Shown here piece by piece: positions 44,598 through 52,731 of a stretch of 64,000 bases of DNA. The translations under genes were made by a program, and so were the position numbers. Location: positions 124,001-188,000 of the forward strand of contig CAVYTS010000039.1 of NCBI GenBank assembly GCA_963771305.1. The letters are read 5' to 3'. The DNA is from CAJCIT01 sp963771305 (GTDB taxonomy: Bacteria; Acidobacteriota; Terriglobia; Bryobacterales; Bryobacteraceae). The notes beneath the pieces are model-generated. The model had not been told where the DNA came from. It saw only the letters and a program-made list of their open reading frames with translations, and made no database searches. Positions within the stretch are counted from its first letter, which is position 1, and each line of letters starts with the position of its first letter.

Positions 44598-45701
44598 CTA
44601 CTGTTCCATGACTCCGTACTGAAAACGCGGCGGCAAACGGCCACCTGTTCTCTCGACCATAGCGAGCGTGAGTGCCTGCGGCACCAGCAAAGATATGATC
44701 CCCTCCCAGTGCTCCGGCACGGGATCGAGGCGGACGGGGAATAACGATTCGGTCGCAGCGTGATCGTCCGCCGAGACAAGCACAACCTTGCCGCCGCGCC
44801 GGTTGCAATCTCGCGCCAGTTTGACTCCGAGTTCGGCAGTTCTTCCGAGAGCAAAAATGATGGCGAGATGGGTGGCATCCACGTCGAGAATCGGACCGTG
44901 CCGGAAGCCAGCACCTGTATGAGGCGCGGCGCGATGTCCGGTCATCTCGCGGATGCAAAGGGCGCTCATTATGGCCGCGCCGAAGGCCGGCCCACGTCCA
45001 ATAATCTCCGTGTTGGCGGCACCGCGGCAAAACTCCTCAAGCTTTCCGCGCATGGCAAAGATGCGATCGAGACACGCAGAGAAGGCCTCGACGACCTGTT
45101 CTGCGTGCTTTTCCCAGGGAAGGCTGAGGATCTCCGAGGCAAGAATGATCGAGGCGGCAGCAGCGTTAGTATAGGTTTTGGTCGCGTTCCCGTACTCAGG
45201 TCCAGCAAGAATGGGAAGCCTGTTTTCAGCCAGGCCCCAACAGGTGCTTGCGGGATTATTGCAGATCAAGGCCAGCGGGCGGTTCCCTCGGTTCTTGATG
45301 AGTTCGACCAGTTCGGCGCTCTCGCCCGAGGTAGTCAGCAACACGGAAAGAGCGGCATCATCCCAGGTAGAGGTCGAATAGTGCAGCCATTCGCCTGCAT
45401 CGACAGAAAACGCGGACTTTCCGTGGGCTTCGAGAAAGACCGAGCCGCTAAAGGAAGCGCAAAATGACGCTCCCATGCCGAGCAAAATCACCGGGCCCGG
45501 TTTCGTAGCAAGCTGGCGCAGCGTACGTAGTTGCGAGCGAAGAGTAGGATCCGAAGCGTAAGCACGAAACAAGTCCGTGAGGCGTTGAGGCTGTTCGCGG
45601 CACTCCATTTGAAGGATCTCGGTGCCCGTGGCATTCAGCAATTCCTTCGGAGGTTCGACGCCCGAAATCCAGCTCGCCGTTGGTGGTGGCTTGTCCCTCA
45701 T
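44598..45701 (-). CDS. SIS-domain protein (GlmS-like isomerase/deaminase)
   Basis: 367 residues with tandem SIS domains and no glutaminase domain. N-terminal: LLNATGTEILQMECREQPQR typical of AgaS/GlmS-like proteins, first SIS with ILLGMGASFCASFSGSVFLE and LLTTSGESAELVELIKNRGN, second SIS with AANTEIIGRGPAFGAAIMSA, then EMTGHRAAPHTGAGFRHGPI where the Glu-x-x-x-x-x-x His region forms the sugar site. Likely acts on an amino-sugar phosphate (deaminating isomerase). Divergent from the sugar porter gene; together with it and the ROK kinase it suggests amino-sugar use. Confidence 0.75.
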   Translation of the reverse strand: MRDKPPPTASWISGVEPPKELLNATGTEILQMECREQPQRLTDLFRAYASDPTLRSQLRTLRQLATKPGPVILLGMGASFCASFSGSVFLEAHGKSAFSVDAGEWLHYSTSTWDDAALSVLLTTSGESAELVELIKNRGNRPLALICNNPASTCWGLAENRLPILAGPEYGNATKTYTNAAAASIILASEILSLPWEKHAEQVVEAFSACLDRIFAMRGKLEEFCRGAANTEIIGRGPAFGAAIMSALCIREMTGHRAAPHTGAGFRHGPILDVDATHLAIIFALGRTAELGVKLARDCNRRGGKVVLVSADDHAATESLFPVRLDPVPEHWEGIISLLVPQALTLAMVERTGGRLPPRFQYGVMEQ

Positions 45702-45761
45702 TTGTAGTTTTCTCTGACTTGTCTCGATGACAGGCTATCATTCGACCAGGGGTGTCACTCT

Positions 45762-47174
45762 GTGCGTGACGCGAGTTCGGATCAACAGCCGCGGGTGAAT
45801 CGCAGGTTCATTTGGAAAGTGTCCTTCATCGCTGGATTGGGGGGCATTCTCTACGGATTCGACATGGGGATCATCGCCGCCGCATTGATCTTCGTGCGGT
45901 CCACGTTCGCGCTCTCAACGCAAATGGAAGAAGTCGTGGTCAGCGTGGTGCTGATCGGGGCCATGCTTGGAGCGATCGCGGGTGGCACCATCGCCGACCG
46001 CGCCGGCAGGCGCGCCACATTGATCTTGGGCGGCGTAATCTTTATCGCGGGCTCCATCATGGCGCCGTTGTCTCCTAACGTCGGCACGCTGATCGCGGCA
46101 CGCGCGTTGCTGGGGCTGGCGATTGGTTTCACCTCCGTCACAGCGCCCGTGTACGTCTCCGAGCTTGCGCCCCCGCGAACCCGTGGGACGCTCATCGGTC
46201 TTTATCAGTTTGCACTGACAATCGGCATCGCGCTTGCGGATCTGGTTGGGTACTGGCTCGCTAGTTCGCAATCGTGGCGACTCATGTTCGGCATCGGAGC
46301 GTTACCGGCACTCCTCTTCTTGCTTCTCGTACTCACGGTTCCGGAGAGCCCACGATGGTTGGTGGCGCAGAATCGTGAGCGCGAAGCCGAGGCCCTTCTC
46401 AGGAGCTACACCGACGAGCCGGGGACCGCGCTGTTATTGAAGGATATTCGCGCCAGCCTTTTGGTGCCCATGGAGCGGCGCTGGACGGCGCTGCTGAGTC
46501 CCATGGCTCGCAAGTCGCTCTTTATTGCCTGCGGCTTTACCATCTTGCAGCAAGTAACCGGAATCAACACGATCATTTATTATGGGCCTCAGATCTTCGC
46601 ACTGGCGGGCATGACATCCGGCCAAAGTGCGATCTTCGCAACATTCCTGGTGGCAGTGGTGAATATGCTGGCCACGGTCATCGCGCTCCTGCTGGTTGAC
46701 CGCGTGGGTCGAAAGCCGTTGCTGTATTGTGGCGTCGGAGGCATGTTGATCTCGCTCCTGTCGCTCTCGTATGCGTTTCATAGTCAAGCGCCGCTGGGAT
46801 CGTCGCTCGGCGTGATTGCGACTGCATGCCTGATGGCCTTCATCACTTGCTTCGCCTTCAGCATGGGTCCTATCGGCTGGATACTGGTTGCCGAAGTCTT
46901 CCCGCTACGATTGCGAGGCCGGGGTGTCGCGACGGCAACGCTGGCCTCGGGCACTTCCAATTTCGTCGTGTCGCTGACCTTTCTCTCGCTCATCAAGGCA
47001 GCAGGCAACAGCCTCACGTTCCTGATCTACGGGGGCTTCTGCGTGGTCACCCTGCTGTTCGTGCGCTACATTATTCCGGAGACAAAAGGACGGGAACTGG
47101 AGAGCATCAGCGCTCTGCAGTCGGCCGACCGAAGCGCGTTTGAAGGCGTCGCAGTCGTCAGCGAAGTGGACTGA
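45762..47174 (+). CDS. Sugar porter family MFS transporter
   Basis: 470 residues from a GTG. Twelve helices and the sugar-porter signatures: GGILYGFDMGIIAAALIFVR, GGTIADRAGRRATLILGGV, PVYVSELAPPRTRGTLIGLY, PESPRWLVAQNREREAEALL, LQQVTGINTIIYYGPQIF, LVDRVGRKPLLYCGVGG and PETKGRELESI. Proton-linked uptake of a hexose, pentose or inositol. The ROK kinase gene follows by 21 bases, so sugar uptake and phosphorylation are probably one unit. Confidence 0.9.
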   Translation: MRDASSDQQPRVNRRFIWKVSFIAGLGGILYGFDMGIIAAALIFVRSTFALSTQMEEVVVSVVLIGAMLGAIAGGTIADRAGRRATLILGGVIFIAGSIMAPLSPNVGTLIAARALLGLAIGFTSVTAPVYVSELAPPRTRGTLIGLYQFALTIGIALADLVGYWLASSQSWRLMFGIGALPALLFLLLVLTVPESPRWLVAQNREREAEALLRSYTDEPGTALLLKDIRASLLVPMERRWTALLSPMARKSLFIACGFTILQQVTGINTIIYYGPQIFALAGMTSGQSAIFATFLVAVVNMLATVIALLLVDRVGRKPLLYCGVGGMLISLLSLSYAFHSQAPLGSSLGVIATACLMAFITCFAFSMGPIGWILVAEVFPLRLRGRGVATATLASGTSNFVVSLTFLSLIKAAGNSLTFLIYGGFCVVTLLFVRYIIPETKGRELESISALQSADRSAFEGVAVVSEVD

Positions 47175-47195
47175 TCCTCGGAGGGATTATTCATC

Positions 47196-48200
47196 ATGGG
47201 GCAGCCAGAACTCGCTAGTCAGGCACACCGCCCGAACGAACCGTCCACAAACGGGGTCAGCGGCTACGTGATCGGAGTAGATATCGGTGGGACAAATCTG
47301 CGGCTAGCGCTTGCGGATATGACAGGTTCTGTGTTGGGGAAGTGGTCCGGCTCAACGGTGGCTGTCAGTGGCGCACATTCGGTGGTACGCCTGATCTCCA
47401 CGGGCGTCGATAAGCTTCTGGAAGAAGCGTCTTTGCCGCACGCATGGTTACGTGCATTGGCAGCCGGCGCGCCCGGAATTACGGATACCGATCAGGGCAT
47501 CGTAATCGCAACGTCCTATCTGATGGGCTGGCGGGATGTTCCTTTACGCAGGCTTCTGGAAAGCCATCTCGGCGTCCCCGTGTCAGTGGAAAACGATGTG
47601 AATGTGGCGGCGCTTGGAGAGCGGTGGGCAGGAGCAGCGAGGGGCATCAGCGACTTTGTCTTCCTAGCGATTGGCACGGGCATCGGCGCCGGCATTGTTC
47701 TGAACGGGCAGTTGTTCCGGGGCAAGGGATGGGCTGCGGGCGAGGTCGGCTACATGCTCGTACCAGGAGTTTCGGAGACTCCGGTTGAACCCGGTATGCC
47801 GGGCGCGCTTGAAGGTGCCGTTGGCGGCGATGGCGTGAAGGCGCAGTGGCTTCGGCAGTGGAGTGAGAGCAAAACGACCCTTCCAAAAGATGCATGCGCA
47901 ACGGACATCTTTGACGAAGCCCTGAAGCAGAATCCGCTTGCCCAGGAGGTTCTCCAATACTCTGCGCGGACGCTCGCCTACGCCATTTACAACATGTCTC
48001 TGGTTCTCAACTGCCAGCTATTCGTACTGGGCGGAGGCGTTGGTCAGCATCCGGCTCTGCGCGACGCGACCCGGCGCCTTCTCGAACAGCGGAAAACGCC
48101 CGCGCATGTGCAAGTGCTCCCCAGCAGCTTGGGGCCGGACGCCCAGCTGACCGGAGCGATTTTCCTGGCGCTTGAAACCGCGACCAAGGTCGCGAGTTGA
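47196..48200 (+). CDS. ROK-family sugar kinase
   Basis: 334 residues. ATP-binding and sugar-binding parts are clear: YVIGVDIGGTNLRLALADMT (phosphate-1), AAGAPGITDTDQGIVIATSY, VSVENDVNVAALGERWAGAA (catalytic Asp in NDVN), VFLAIGTGIGAGIVLNGQLF (phosphate-2) and LFVLGGGVGQHPALRDATRR. The usual ROK zinc-binding motif CxCGxxGC is missing; the region reads EVGYMLVPGVSETPVEPGMP. No N-terminal HTH, so it is a kinase, not a repressor. Start preceded by GGAGGG at a good distance. Confidence 0.85.
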   Translation: MGQPELASQAHRPNEPSTNGVSGYVIGVDIGGTNLRLALADMTGSVLGKWSGSTVAVSGAHSVVRLISTGVDKLLEEASLPHAWLRALAAGAPGITDTDQGIVIATSYLMGWRDVPLRRLLESHLGVPVSVENDVNVAALGERWAGAARGISDFVFLAIGTGIGAGIVLNGQLFRGKGWAAGEVGYMLVPGVSETPVEPGMPGALEGAVGGDGVKAQWLRQWSESKTTLPKDACATDIFDEALKQNPLAQEVLQYSARTLAYAIYNMSLVLNCQLFVLGGGVGQHPALRDATRRLLEQRKTPAHVQVLPSSLGPDAQLTGAIFLALETATKVAS

Positions 48201-48281
48201 GGCCCGGTATACAATTCAAAGCGGCCGTGGCTCGGCGACACCCTTGAGGAAAGCGCCGGGAGCGGCCTGAGGGAGATCCGA

Positions 48282-49454
48282 ATGCGACCTAACCGCAGAA
48301 CCGTTCTGAAAGGGCTGGCCGTTGCGCCGATGTTCATTCCGGGCGCGGTACGGGGCGCGAACGACCGTCCAACCTTCGCCATCATCGGGGTGGGCAACCG
48401 GGGCCGCTGGCTGCATCAGAACTTCCAGAAGCTGGGAGCGCAGTGCGTCGCGGTGTGCGACGTCTACGAGCCGACGCTGGAGCGGGCGCGAGCGGACTCT
48501 CCGAAGGATGCCAAGGCGTATGTGAACTACCACGACATGCTGGCGCAGCCTGGCATCGATTTTGTGGTGATCGCCACGCCGGACCATCACCACCAACCAA
48601 ATCTGGTCGCCGCCCTGGCGGCCGGCAAAGATGTGTATCAGGAGAAGCCGCTTTCGTTGAACCTGCAGCAGAGCGCCGAGATGGTGCAGTCGGTGCGGCA
48701 GTCGAAACAGATCGTGCAGATCGGCATGCAACGACGCAGCATGCCGTTCATCCACAAAGCGAAAAGCCTGATCGACGATGGGGAACTGGGCCGGATCTCC
48801 ATGGTGAAGGCAATGTGGAACTGGCATTTCGCCGAGTGGTTGAATAATGCGCCGCTCGAAGGCAAGCTGGACTGGGATTTATTCCTGGGATCGGCGCCGA
48901 AGCGGCCGCTCGAGCCGCGGCGCTTCCGCTGGTGGCGTGGTTTCTTTGACTACTCCGGCGGCAACATGACCGACCAGGACACGCATCTGATGGACGTAGT
49001 GCAATGGATGACCAATTCCGGGCCGCCGATTTCGGCGGTGTGCCAGGGCCAAGTGGTCGGCAACCCCACGGCGGAAGCGCCGGATGTGTTTTCAGCCGTA
49101 TTCGAGTATCCAGGCTTCCTGGCGACATGGACACTGAATTACTGCAGCACGTACGATTTCGACTGGTCTGTCACGTTCCAAGGCGACAGGGCGACCATGG
49201 TGCTCGACCGCACTGGCTACAGGGTCTACAAGAATGGCCCTGCGTTGGCAGAGCCCTGGATGCAGAAAGACAAGCCGGAGCTGATCGCACAAGAAGCGGA
49301 TAAGGACAGCGCTACCGCGCATCAGCAAAACTTCCTGGATTGCATTCGTACGCGGCAGGAACCGAACTGCCCGGTTGAGGTCGCCGCCGCGGCCGTGGCG
49401 GGCCCGCATATGGCCAACTTGGCGTGGAAAGAGGACCGGAAAGTTAAAGCGTAA
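48282..49454 (+). CDS. Gfo/Idh/MocA oxidoreductase with Tat signal
   Basis: 390 residues. Twin-arginine signal (RPNRRTVLKGLAVAPMFIPG) followed by the Rossmann fold FAIIGVGNRGRWLHQNFQKL and the family EKP motif in DVYQEKPLSLN. C-terminal domain: WWRGFFDYSGGNMTDQDTHL (Asp/His active-site pattern) and FEYPGFLATWTLNY. Exported members of this family are abundant in Solibacter-like genomes and are thought to act on carbohydrates in the periplasm; the substrate is unknown. RBS GAGGGAG a little upstream. Confidence 0.88.
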   Translation: MRPNRRTVLKGLAVAPMFIPGAVRGANDRPTFAIIGVGNRGRWLHQNFQKLGAQCVAVCDVYEPTLERARADSPKDAKAYVNYHDMLAQPGIDFVVIATPDHHHQPNLVAALAAGKDVYQEKPLSLNLQQSAEMVQSVRQSKQIVQIGMQRRSMPFIHKAKSLIDDGELGRISMVKAMWNWHFAEWLNNAPLEGKLDWDLFLGSAPKRPLEPRRFRWWRGFFDYSGGNMTDQDTHLMDVVQWMTNSGPPISAVCQGQVVGNPTAEAPDVFSAVFEYPGFLATWTLNYCSTYDFDWSVTFQGDRATMVLDRTGYRVYKNGPALAEPWMQKDKPELIAQEADKDSATAHQQNFLDCIRTRQEPNCPVEVAAAAVAGPHMANLAWKEDRKVKA

Positions 49455-49502
49455 AACCGCAGGGGAGGTTGGGCGGAGCTAATTCAAAAACTGGCCAATG
49501 CC

Positions 49503-51185
49503 TTACTTCGGGGGCAGAAGTCCGTAGATGACCAGCTTATTGGGGCGCTGCGGCTGTCCGGCTTTCGCGGGTTCTGCAAAGGTTGCCATATAAACTTTCC
49601 CGTTCGCTACTACGGGCGGACAAAACTTCGCGAACATCCCTAAACCGTCGCGCGATTCGTTCTGGTTGCTGTTCCACAACTCCTTCTCAACATCGTCAGC
49701 GTCGAACGCGCGAAGAATCCCCTCGACCGTAGCGACATTCGCATCACCTTTCACCGGCACGGAAGCCCACACGATGGCGCTTCCTTCGACGGAGCCGTTG
49801 GCGGACACCGAGAGCATGCCGCCGGGCATACTTTTCTCGGGAGCCCGTACCTTGCTTTTGCCGGCGCCGACGAAGCGAGTTCCTGTGAACTGGAAGGCCC
49901 GCAAGTAATCCTCTTCGCCCCAGACATAGAGGCGTAGAATGCCTTTGTTATCTCGCCACACTACCGGTGCTCCGTGGATATTCGAGGTTCGCTCCCCGCC
50001 GTAGGAATTCACTCCCGCCGCAAACTCCTGAATGAGGTGCATATCGGACCGATCTACCACGTAACATTTGCCCTCCTTGCTACACGCGACCGCTACGGGA
50101 AGATCTGGAATGAGGACCGGGGCAGTCGAGAGATCGAGATCGCGGTCATTTAGATACTCGTGGTTAGCTGGAATGAATACCTCTTTTGTGCTCATTAACG
50201 CACCAGGGTAGAGTTGCATCAGACTTTGGCTGTAGTTGCGCCCACCGTCGCTGCCATTCGAGACAACAGCGTAAATTAGGGGATAAGTCCCATCGCGTTT
50301 CTCCGCCGCCAAGCCGCCGCCGCTTTGCCAGATCCCGCCCTGGATTCCATCCGGCGTCGTGTTGACGACGGCGAGCTGCTTGAGCGTCTTAGCGTCATAG
50401 GCCATGATCCAGCCGTGGTAATCAAACTTTGGTTCGCCGTCCAGATGGGCCGTAAAAGCCAAATACAGAACGCCGTCGGTGAGTAACAGCGCCGGGCGGT
50501 TGAGCATTTTGCGCGCATCGAAGCGGATCTTCCCGTCGACGCTGCCGACGCCGTTGCCCAGATAGGAGGCTTCAATGGTGATCGGGCTGTGCATATCGCT
50601 CTTCTCGCGGCCGCTGGCCAGGTCGAACGCGTGGATCCGGAAACGATGTTCATTGCCGTTCTTCGAAAACGCCACCACGTAGATTGTCGAGGTGTCCGGA
50701 TCGATGACCGGGGTGGCGACAATGCCGACCGTCGTATCGAAGTTCAAGTACTCCAAGTTAGGCGGCAAGTCGACTACCTCGCGCTTCGGCACGGGCTCGC
50801 CGAACGCGGACTTTCCCACGCACCAGTAAGGCTCGCTCGCGCCGGGGGTATCTGCGTCGAACGCGTACAGGCTGTTGTTGGCCGTGGCTACATAGGCGAT
50901 GTTCCGCATCCCGATACCGGGAACTACCACGCCCGTCGCGATCAGAGGCTGAGCGTAGATATCTCCGTCGACTTGCCTTTCCGCGACTTTCCCAAAATGC
51001 ACTCCCGCCACAGTCTTAGTAGTGAGCGTTGTCTCCGCAAGGTTTGCTCCAGTGCGCCACGTATCGTAACGATTCGTAAGCACATCAACTCCCTTGGCGG
51101 GTGCCTGCGCCAGCAGGGCTGGAATGAGGGAGCACAGTAGACAGAGTGCTACTGTGTGTTTCGTCGTCGGGACGGTCATCGTCAT
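49503..51185 (-). CDS. Secreted quinoprotein-like (PQQ-type) beta-propeller protein
   Basis: 560 residues. Signal peptide TVALCLLCSLIPALLA after an M-T-M start, so translation may begin at either Met. The mature part has repeating propeller strands: RYDTWRTGANLAETTLTTKT, NIAYVATANNSLYAFDADTP, TVGIVATPVIDPDTSTIYVV, LLLTDGVLYLAFTAHLDGEP, GILRLYVWGEEDYLRAFQFT and NGKVYMATFAEPAK. This fits PQQ-repeat or BamB-like propellers; the catalytic calcium and Asp residues of true alcohol dehydrogenases are not evident, so enzymatic activity is doubtful. Confidence 0.65.
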   Translation of the reverse strand: MTMTVPTTKHTVALCLLCSLIPALLAQAPAKGVDVLTNRYDTWRTGANLAETTLTTKTVAGVHFGKVAERQVDGDIYAQPLIATGVVVPGIGMRNIAYVATANNSLYAFDADTPGASEPYWCVGKSAFGEPVPKREVVDLPPNLEYLNFDTTVGIVATPVIDPDTSTIYVVAFSKNGNEHRFRIHAFDLASGREKSDMHSPITIEASYLGNGVGSVDGKIRFDARKMLNRPALLLTDGVLYLAFTAHLDGEPKFDYHGWIMAYDAKTLKQLAVVNTTPDGIQGGIWQSGGGLAAEKRDGTYPLIYAVVSNGSDGGRNYSQSLMQLYPGALMSTKEVFIPANHEYLNDRDLDLSTAPVLIPDLPVAVACSKEGKCYVVDRSDMHLIQEFAAGVNSYGGERTSNIHGAPVVWRDNKGILRLYVWGEEDYLRAFQFTGTRFVGAGKSKVRAPEKSMPGGMLSVSANGSVEGSAIVWASVPVKGDANVATVEGILRAFDADDVEKELWNSNQNESRDGLGMFAKFCPPVVANGKVYMATFAEPAKAGQPQRPNKLVIYGLLPPK

Positions 51186-51366
51186 ATCGCTCTGGGCATT
51201 TCACGTGCCATTGTTTCGCCGTTGCAAATAAAGGACTCATCCGAATGGACGTCGGGGCCACCCGTGCGAATGCTGCAAAGAGTAAAGAGAATTTAGTATG
51301 GGTTGGCCGCAAACAAACCTTGCGGAGGCATGCCTAGCAAGGTTACGGGCGACTCAGATGCTTGGA

Positions 51367-51831
51367 TTACGGTCTGCCCAAGGCGTACCAGAAGATGTAG
51401 TCGGTCATGGGCGGCGTCACCGATAATTGGCGCATGCGCGATGCGTTCTGGCCGCGATGATGCTGGCTGTGCATCATCGCTTGGACGAAAATGACGCCGG
51501 CGGGGGCTTCAAACGGGCCGTTCGGGCCGCGAGGCAAGGAAACAATCTTGTCAAGATCAGCCGACGCCAGCGCCGCGGCGAAATCGGCGTGGGCCTTCCT
51601 CATGGACGCTTCCAGCTCGTCCATGGGTTGGACTTGCTTCATCGCGGCAGGGTCTGGGATCTGGCCGCTGGCGAGCGTTGCTAACATTTTCTGCGCGCCC
51701 AGGATGTGATTTAGGCGCGTGTGGATCTCCGCGTCTGCCCACAGGGCTGCATTCTCATGAAACGCCTTCCAATGCGCCGCGTCGGCCCAGGCCTGATGCC
51801 GCGCCAGATCCGTCAATAACTCTGCGTTCAT
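51367..51831 (-). CDS. DinB-family protein
   Basis: 154 residues. Four-helix DinB fold with the three metal-binding histidines in plausible places: LARHQAWADAAHWKAFHENA, TRLNHILGAQKMLATLASGQ and FVQAMMHSQHHRGQNASRMR. Members are metal-dependent thiol transferases or hydrolases of mostly unknown substrates. Monocistronic; next to the SDR pseudogene. Confidence 0.8.
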   Translation of the reverse strand: MNAELLTDLARHQAWADAAHWKAFHENAALWADAEIHTRLNHILGAQKMLATLASGQIPDPAAMKQVQPMDELEASMRKAHADFAAALASADLDKIVSLPRGPNGPFEAPAGVIFVQAMMHSQHHRGQNASRMRQLSVTPPMTDYIFWYALGRP

Positions 51832-51935
51832 GGCCTTTCCTCCCTAACCAATTATCGTGGGAACCCGCGAAACGTCGAGTGGATTCCGAACGTCCAGCAC
51901 GTCTAGGCGGCATATAGTGGGGCCGCCGCATTCCG

Positions 51936-52705
51936 TTACTGCGCTGTGTATCCCCCATCCATCGTAAGAATGGAGCCGGTGAAGAACGTCGCATAATCGC
52001 TCGCCATGTAGGCGAAAATGCTGCCACCTCCTCCGGAGTCGCCACTCTGCCGATCGGGTGATTGCGGCGCAGCATATCCCAGTACGCTTCTTCGTTGCCC
52101 GAGGCTTGAGCTGAATTGTGGACGATCGGCGGGTCTACCGTTCCGCAGGCGATGGCGTTTACACGGATGTTGTGCCTTGCGTACTCTATGGCCATTTGCC
52201 GTGTCATCTGATGCAACGGACCTTTCGAGGGGCCATATGCACCCTGGGTAGGAATTCCCACTTCCCCCGAGATCGAACCAGTGATCAGAATCAAACCTGC
52301 GTGCTGCTTGATCATGATGGGAATTATGTAGCGGGCCGCCCAATAAACCGCCTTTAGGTTGGAGTTCATGACAGCATCCCATTCTTCAGGCGTGTGCTCA
52401 TGGACCGCGCGCACCACGCTTACTCCGGCATTGCTGACGAAGATATCGATGCGACCGAAGCACTGCATGGCAGCCTTGGTGAATTGTTCCGCGGTGCTCT
52501 GCTCGCCGACGTCTCCCTGCAGCATCACGAGCTTTGAACGGTACTCCTCCTGGCATGCACGTAGCTCTTCTTGCACGACGATCTGCCTGTCCACGCCGAC
52601 CAGACCCGCCCCACCGCACTCCAGGAACCTGCGGGTCACTGCTAGTCCGATCCCGGAAGCGGCTCCGGTTACGATCGCGACTTTTCCATCGAGCGAAACG
52701 TTCAT
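51936..52705 (-). pseudogene. Short-chain dehydrogenase/reductase with a C-terminal frameshift
   Basis: From MNVSLDGKVAIVTGAASGIG: cofactor motif TGAASGIG, NNAG-equivalent VSNAGVSVV, catalytic Ser in LILITGSISGEVG, and YGPSKGPLHQMTRQMAIEYA carrying Tyr-x-x-x-Lys. After GRVATPEEVAA the frame breaks at 52015-52018 (one T missing from a coding-strand T run) and resumes FAYMASDYATFFTGSILTMD GGYTAQ to a TAA at 51936. The shift removes only the last 30 residues from the main frame and replaces them with about 80 unrelated ones. Substrate unknown. Confidence 0.75.
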
Positions 52706-52731
52706 ACGAGAAACCGAAGAGGCGTTCGGTG

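Noticed and set aside
45702..45761. TGACAGGCTATCA as an operator for the divergent amino-sugar genes
   Set aside because: The inverted repeat is imperfect and short; not strong enough to call.
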